Shown piece by piece: positions 5,964 through 9,787 of a stretch of DNA of 9,787 nucleotides. The translations under genes were made by a program, and so were the position numbers. Every line of letters starts with the position of its first letter. The first letter of the stretch is position 1. The notes under the pieces are model-generated. The model saw nothing but the letters and a program-made list of their open reading frames with translations. It did not search any database and had not been told where the DNA came from. Origin of the DNA: CAYTET01 sp964436975 (GTDB taxonomy: Bacteria > Bacillota_I > Bacilli_A > Erysipelotrichales > Erysipelotrichaceae); assembly GCA_964436975.1 (NCBI GenBank), contig CAYTET010000064.1:1-9787 (forward strand), read 5' to 3'.

Positions 5964-6944
5964 CGGTCCGGCTTTGCGGACCTGCAGCCGGTGCGGGGTC
6001 AAAACGATGCTGTCAAAGCCGTGCTGAATCTGTGAGGCGGTCATATTGAACTGCTTTCCGATAGCGATTGCCGGCAAAGCATTTAGGATCTGATGGCGGC
6101 CCAACAGCGGAAGTACGAAGCAATAGTTTTCAAACAGATTTGTTGTAAAGCTTTGACCCTGGGAGCAGCTGGATATATTATCAGCCCAGATGCAGCTGGT
6201 CCGGTCAAAGCCATAGCTGATCAGTTCAGCTTCAGGATTTATGCGGGGCAGCATTTCCTTCAGACCATAGGCCTGATGATTATAGTAGCACGGCTGGCCG
6301 GCGGCCAGCCGGCTGATAATCTGCCCCTTTTCAGCGGCAATGCCGGCTAAATCATGGAAATACTCAATATGACAGGGCGCAATGGCCGTGATCACGGCAA
6401 TATCGGGCATCGCGGCATCAACCAGCTGGGCCATGTCGCCCTGATGCTGCAGTCCCATTTCGCACACGGCAAAATCATCCTTCGCATCGATGGCGGCCAG
6501 CGTCTGGGGAACGCCCAGCAGATTATTGTAATTGCCGGAAGTCTTTGATACCTGGTAGCGGCTGCTTAAAACGGCAGCTATCAAATCTTTGGCGGAAGTC
6601 TTGCCGATGCTGCCGGTTATGCCGATTATTTTCGTTTGGAGATGCGCGCGGTAATAACGGCTCATATCATGCAGAGCCGCCGCGGTATCCTTAACCGTAA
6701 TTATATTTCCGTCAGCCGGACAATCCGGCTGATCCTGCTGCCACAGACTGGCCAGAGCACCCTTGGCCAAAGCCTGGCTGACAAACTGGTGGCCGTTAAG
6801 TCTTTCGCCGATTATCGGCACAAACAGGACATTTTTTCCGACATTGCGGGAATCGATGGTCAAGCCGCTGTAGACGGCTTCGCCCTGCCCTTTTAAAGTA
6901 CCGCCGACAATTTCAGCAGTTGTGTTTAGATCATAGGAAATCAT
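5964..6944 (-). CDS. murF: MurF N-terminal and central part, UDP-MurNAc-tripeptide--D-Ala-D-Ala ligase
   Basis: About 327 residues of MurF, the cytoplasmic ATP-dependent ligase that completes the UDP-MurNAc-pentapeptide. The N-terminal UDP-binding domain contains LTIDSRNV (28-35) and LFVPIIGERLNGHQF (40-54); the central domain has the P-loop GITGSIGKTSAKD (108-120), SGNYNN with LGVP (136-145), the acidic CEMG (161-164), and a carbamylated-lysine region near EKGQII; the part ends at the TPHRLQV hinge into the C-terminal domain. The stretch VITAIAPCHIEYF has Ala where most relatives have Asn five residues before the conserved His. Three in-frame ATGs exist (6953, 6950, 6944). The ribosome site AAAGGA (6954-6959) directly abuts the first, so ATG 6944, nine bases away, is favoured. 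glmM ends 37-46 bases upstream. The remainder of the gene is at 5434-5826, beyond the gap. Confidence 0.9.
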
Positions 6945-6953
6945 CGACATCAT

Positions 6954-6959
6954 TCCTTT
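6954..6959 (-). promoter_or_regulatory. Ribosome binding site that decides the murF start
   Basis: Minus strand AAAGGA touches ATG 6953 with no spacer, lies 3 bases from ATG 6950 and 9 bases from ATG 6944. Only the last spacing is in the usual range, so the two upstream Met codons are probably not the start. Confidence 0.55.
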
Positions 6960-6990
6960 CAGAAATAGTTTAGGGACGCCCCACGCCGGC

Positions 6991-8343
6991 TTACCACTGC
7001 TGATTCTTAATCAGATCAACAATCTGGTAGACATACTTATGGCAGAGTTCATCACTGGCTGCCTCAACCATGACGCGCAGCAGCGGTTCCGTTCCGCTGG
7101 TCCGCACCAAAACGCGGCCGTCACTGCCCAGGGCCGCTTTGACCTTTTCACATTCTTCCAACAGAGCCGGCTGGTTCATTATGGTTTCCTTGTCCTTTAC
7201 CGGGACGTTTACCAGCAGCTGCGGATAAACTTTCAGATCGTCAGTCAGCTGATTCAGGGTCTGGCCGGTCTGCTGGATCACCTTCATCAGCATCAGAGCC
7301 GTGACCAGTCCGTCGCCGGTAGTCTCCAGATCCTTGAAAATGATATGACCTGACTGCTCGCCGCCAATGACATAATCATTGGCACACATGCTCTCATAGA
7401 CATATTTGTCCCCGACTCTTGTGCTGACAGCCTTGATATGACAGGCTTCCATTTTCTTAAAGAAGCCCAGATTAGCCATCACTGTCGTCACTACGGTATT
7501 GTTCCGCAGCTGGTTTTGGGAAGCCAGATAGCGGCCGCAGCAGTAAATTATCTTGTCACCGTCGACAATGGTGCCGTCGCTGGCTACTGCCATCAGCCGG
7601 TCAGCATCACCGTCAAAAGCAAAGCCGGCATCATAATGCCCCTTCTTGACGTAATCGACCAGCATGTCCAGATGGGTTGAACCGCAGTTGGTATTGATGT
7701 TAAGACCGTCCGGCTTATCGTTGATCACCTCAACGTCAGCGTTAAAAGCCTTGAAAACAAGGGGCGCCGTATAGGTGGCTGAACCATTGTCCGTATCAAG
7801 GACAACATGCATGCCGGATAAGTCCAGCGGCAGAATTTCTTTGATGTGGTCAAGATAAAGCTGCAGACCCTGGGAATAATCAACGGTCTGGCCGATTTTG
7901 GCGCCGGTGGCGAAAGCCAGCGGCTGGCCGCCGTAGATATAATCCTCGATATCCTTTTCAACCCCGGCGTCCATCTTAGTGCCGGCACCGGAAATTATCT
8001 TGATGCCGTTGTCATAATAAGGATTGTGGGAGGCGCTGATCATCACTCCGCAGCTGAAATCCCCGATGCGGGTCAGATAAACCGTGCACGGGGTCGGACA
8101 GTAGCCTATCAGATATGCATCAGCGCCGCTGGCGGTGATGCCAGCGGCTAGTGCTGCTTCAAACATATTGGAAGAAATGCGGGTATCCTTGCCGATAGCT
8201 ATCTTGGCCCGGTCCTTGATCAGGCTGGAATAATAATAGCCAATATAGCGACCGATGCCATAAGCCATATCCGCGTTTAATACTTCATTGGCCCGGCCGC
8301 GGATGCCGTCGGTGCCAAAATGGGGTTTGTTTTCATTGCTCAT
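6991..8343 (-). CDS. glmM: Phosphoglucosamine mutase
   Basis: Complete 450-residue enzyme, the normal GlmM length, converting glucosamine-6-phosphate to glucosamine-1-phosphate on the cytoplasmic route to UDP-GlcNAc. Visible signatures: FGTDGIRG (9-16) at the N-terminus; catalytic phosphoserine Ser105 in MISASHNPYYDNGIK, with SASHNP diagnostic of GlmM; metal loop DGDADR; sugar-binding loop GGEQSGH; phosphate-binding loop RTSGTEPLLRVMVEA near the C-terminus. It starts within the end of cdaR (ATGA overlap, 8340-8343), with only a poor AGG ribosome site, so translation is probably coupled. In Firmicutes glmM commonly follows cdaA and cdaR, and GlmM is known to bind and inhibit the cyclase CdaA in some species, which fits this layout. 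Generic phosphomannomutase is unlikely given the motifs and context. Confidence 0.97.
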   Translation of the reverse strand: MSNENKPHFGTDGIRGRANEVLNADMAYGIGRYIGYYYSSLIKDRAKIAIGKDTRISSNMFEAALAAGITASGADAYLIGYCPTPCTVYLTRIGDFSCGVMISASHNPYYDNGIKIISGAGTKMDAGVEKDIEDYIYGGQPLAFATGAKIGQTVDYSQGLQLYLDHIKEILPLDLSGMHVVLDTDNGSATYTAPLVFKAFNADVEVINDKPDGLNINTNCGSTHLDMLVDYVKKGHYDAGFAFDGDADRLMAVASDGTIVDGDKIIYCCGRYLASQNQLRNNTVVTTVMANLGFFKKMEACHIKAVSTRVGDKYVYESMCANDYVIGGEQSGHIIFKDLETTGDGLVTALMLMKVIQQTGQTLNQLTDDLKVYPQLLVNVPVKDKETIMNQPALLEECEKVKAALGSDGRVLVRTSGTEPLLRVMVEAASDELCHKYVYQIVDLIKNQQW

Positions 8344-9728
8344 TTGTTTACAACCTGGATTTCTACCGAGGTCCGGCCATCGGCTATCGCATAAGTAACG
8401 TAATTGTTGGATCCGCTGACATAAAGCGGCACACTCTGAACGCCGACGGTGACATTGGCAATATCAATATAGACGGTAATATCGCTGCTGGTAATCTTCT
8501 CGATGTTAGCCGCAGTTCCGGTTACCGTGACATTCATATAGGCATCTGCCGTATTGACAACCGCAAAGCGGTACTCGTTATTATTGTTGCGCCATAATGT
8601 CGGAACATTGCTGATCGTCTTGCTGACTGCCGGACCGACCTTAATCTCCATGTTGACCTTGGTCACACTCATGCTCTTCACTCCTGATGGCAGCGACAAA
8701 GCTGTTGACAGAGTGGTATCGCCGGTGATGGCGGAAACATCCAGATTGATTGTCACCTCATTGATGGTTTCAAGAATGCTTTCAGCAGCATAAATGGTTA
8801 CAGCGGTATGATCAAGCGTTATTGAATCGATAGCCAGACCATTCTGCATGGTGCCGCTGGGAACGACGGTGATAGAAACATCCTTATGCGGTGAAGAGAC
8901 GCCGACAGTGGCATTTACCGTGCTGGGAATAATATCGCATTTCACCAGATTGCCCATCTGGTCATAGGCGGCCAGCGTGGCTGCCGTTGTAAAATCAGTG
9001 GTCACGCCGCTGACATCAATCAGCGCTTTGACAAACGCGATGGAATCGATGGTATCCTGCGAGGCTCTTATCAGAACCTGGGTGCTGTCAAACACCGGGG
9101 TTGAAAGAGTATAAATGGCATCCATCTTGTTGGTGTTGATGAATTCATATGAAATATTGAAATGCTCGGTAACCTTCTTTTTGATGGTAACCGTAGCTGT
9201 CGGATAGTCTTCGACGGTTACCTTGAGCCGGCTGATAAAATTCGACGGCTCCAGTTTGACACTGTAAGTTCCTTCGGTAAGACCGGACAGATCGACTACT
9301 ACGGAAGAGGTATTCTGGCTCTTCTGCAGCGTGATATCCGACATATCGCCCATGACTATGACATTGACTGATTCCGGCAGACCGGAGATTTCATAAATCT
9401 CGCTGTTATATGTCACTTTAACCGGAATATTGGATAACTGACTGGCCTGGGTCACGCTTACCGATGAATCAGAGCCCAAAGTGATGGAGGTATAAATCAG
9501 AATGGTTATCAGCAGGGCTGCAATCTTCATCAGCTTGGGGCCAAACAGGAATTTATCCAGCAGGCCGGAAAGCCAGTGCAGGGCTGCCGTAATCTTGGTT
9601 TCAAAACTGGCATAAGAATGGCTGATCCGCTTTGAGTTGTTGGCAATTCTTTTAGCCAGCTCCAGTTTTTCCTGAGGATCCTTGTTAAGGTCACGCTTCT
9701 GACGTCCTTTATTGAACTTTTCCGTCAT
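8340..9728 (-). CDS. cdaR: CdaR, YbbR-repeat membrane regulator of the c-di-AMP cyclase
   Basis: Complete 462-residue protein. A basic cytoplasmic N-terminus (1-65) is followed by one membrane helix (about 67-84, LMKIAALLITILIYTSITL) and an extracellular part made of four beta-rich YbbR-like repeats (approximately 95-182, 187-278, 283-365 and 368-460), each with the pattern valine-rich strand, LD(V/L)S or similar, and a closing IKV-type strand. CdaR-type proteins sit in the membrane with the diadenylate cyclase CdaA and modulate its activity; that role here is inferred from homology and from the cdaA-cdaR-glmM order. The ATG at 9728 has GGAGG (9737-9741) eight bases upstream. An unusual feature is the roughly 57-residue N-terminal extension before a segment (LLDKFLFGPKLMKIAALL) that resembles the usual N-terminus of YbbR proteins. 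It overlaps glmM by 4 bases. Confidence 0.93.
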   Translation of the reverse strand: MTEKFNKGRQKRDLNKDPQEKLELAKRIANNSKRISHSYASFETKITAALHWLSGLLDKFLFGPKLMKIAALLITILIYTSITLGSDSSVSVTQASQLSNIPVKVTYNSEIYEISGLPESVNVIVMGDMSDITLQKSQNTSSVVVDLSGLTEGTYSVKLEPSNFISRLKVTVEDYPTATVTIKKKVTEHFNISYEFINTNKMDAIYTLSTPVFDSTQVLIRASQDTIDSIAFVKALIDVSGVTTDFTTAATLAAYDQMGNLVKCDIIPSTVNATVGVSSPHKDVSITVVPSGTMQNGLAIDSITLDHTAVTIYAAESILETINEVTINLDVSAITGDTTLSTALSLPSGVKSMSVTKVNMEIKVGPAVSKTISNVPTLWRNNNNEYRFAVVNTADAYMNVTVTGTAANIEKITSSDITVYIDIANVTVGVQSVPLYVSGSNNYVTYAIADGRTSVEIQVVNK

Positions 9729-9787
9729 CTTTGTTACCTCCAGTCTTATCTTCAGATGCCGGCTTGCCCTGGCTGATCGATTGGGTC
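9709..9787 (-). CDS. cdaA: Probable C-terminal tail of diadenylate cyclase CdaA (partial)
   Basis: Only 25 codons before a stop. The favoured frame ends with SQGKPASEDKTGGNKDDGKV and one more residue, then TAA at 9709-9711, overlapping the first codons of cdaR by 20 bases. The hydrophilic, lysine/aspartate-rich composition suits a disordered C-terminal tail, and gene order (before cdaR and glmM) predicts cdaA. No domain is visible, so the product name comes from context alone. A second frame, ending in a TGA at 9752-9754 (24 bases before the cdaR start), is also open and cannot be excluded. Confidence 0.4.
   Translation of the reverse strand, partial: TQSISQGKPASEDKTGGNKDDGKVQ

Noticed and set aside
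5680..6027. Plus-strand open frame through the gap that seems to encode a 115-residue protein.
   Set aside because: It starts in antisense murF, passes through the permease-like fragment and the Ns, and ends in antisense murF again; it is a composite artefact.
5434..6953. murF as a true pseudogene or as the target of a mobile insertion.
   Set aside because: There are no inverted terminal repeats, transposase or target duplication that I can see, the extra sequence ends at an N run, and both halves have intact motifs. MurF is essential for a walled cell, so an assembly error is simpler.

Overview
This window is chromosomal DNA of moderate GC content in which every credible gene lies on the minus strand, so transcription runs from high to low coordinates. 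The gene set suggests a low-GC-lineage Firmicute (Bacillota), possibly from the Erysipelotrichia/Mollicutes side: a cdaA-cdaR-glmM core, Mur/Ddl/Alr wall enzymes, an OmpR-family two-component pair, and an Mrp-type ATPase with an N-terminal cysteine cluster. The class-level placement is an impression from protein style, not a measurement. The sequence looks like a metagenome or draft assembly, because a 10-N gap at 5954-5963 sits beside foreign-looking sequence inside murF.

Region 1 (about 9787 down to 2574) is one apparent transcription unit for the cell envelope. It holds the probable tail of cdaA, then cdaR (YbbR-repeat regulator of the c-di-AMP cyclase), glmM (glucosamine-1-phosphate for UDP-GlcNAc), murF (adds the D-Ala-D-X dipeptide to the UDP-MurNAc tripeptide), a ddl-family ligase (makes the dipeptide), an alr-family racemase (supplies D-amino acid) and an unrecognised four-helix membrane protein. 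Genes overlap by 4 to 20 bases or are separated by no more than 53, and the unit ends at a clear intrinsic terminator (2574-2600). The ligase and racemase both resemble, by recalled sequence, the VanG/VanT branch of their families. The ligase keeps the D-Ala-type specificity residues, while the racemase has Ser where classical Alr has Tyr354.

Region 2 (2523 down to 320) is a two-component system with its own extended -10 promoter. A response regulator is followed by a sensor kinase that begins at a TTG codon inside the regulator gene. An imperfect inverted repeat covers the promoter.

Region 3 (242 down to 1) is the start of an Mrp/NBP35-type P-loop ATPase gene behind a good sigma-A-type promoter. 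The 128 bases between the kinase and mrp hold that promoter, a small inverted repeat and a weak hairpin; I see no gene there.

The murF locus is the main anomaly. About 130 bases at 5821-5953 read, on the plus strand, as part of an ABC-transporter permease, and then run into the Ns. The two murF parts on either side add up to a normal full-length MurF. A chimeric contig end or scaffolding error is therefore much more likely than a real gene disruption. I did not find a novel defence system, mobile element, CRISPR array or structural RNA.
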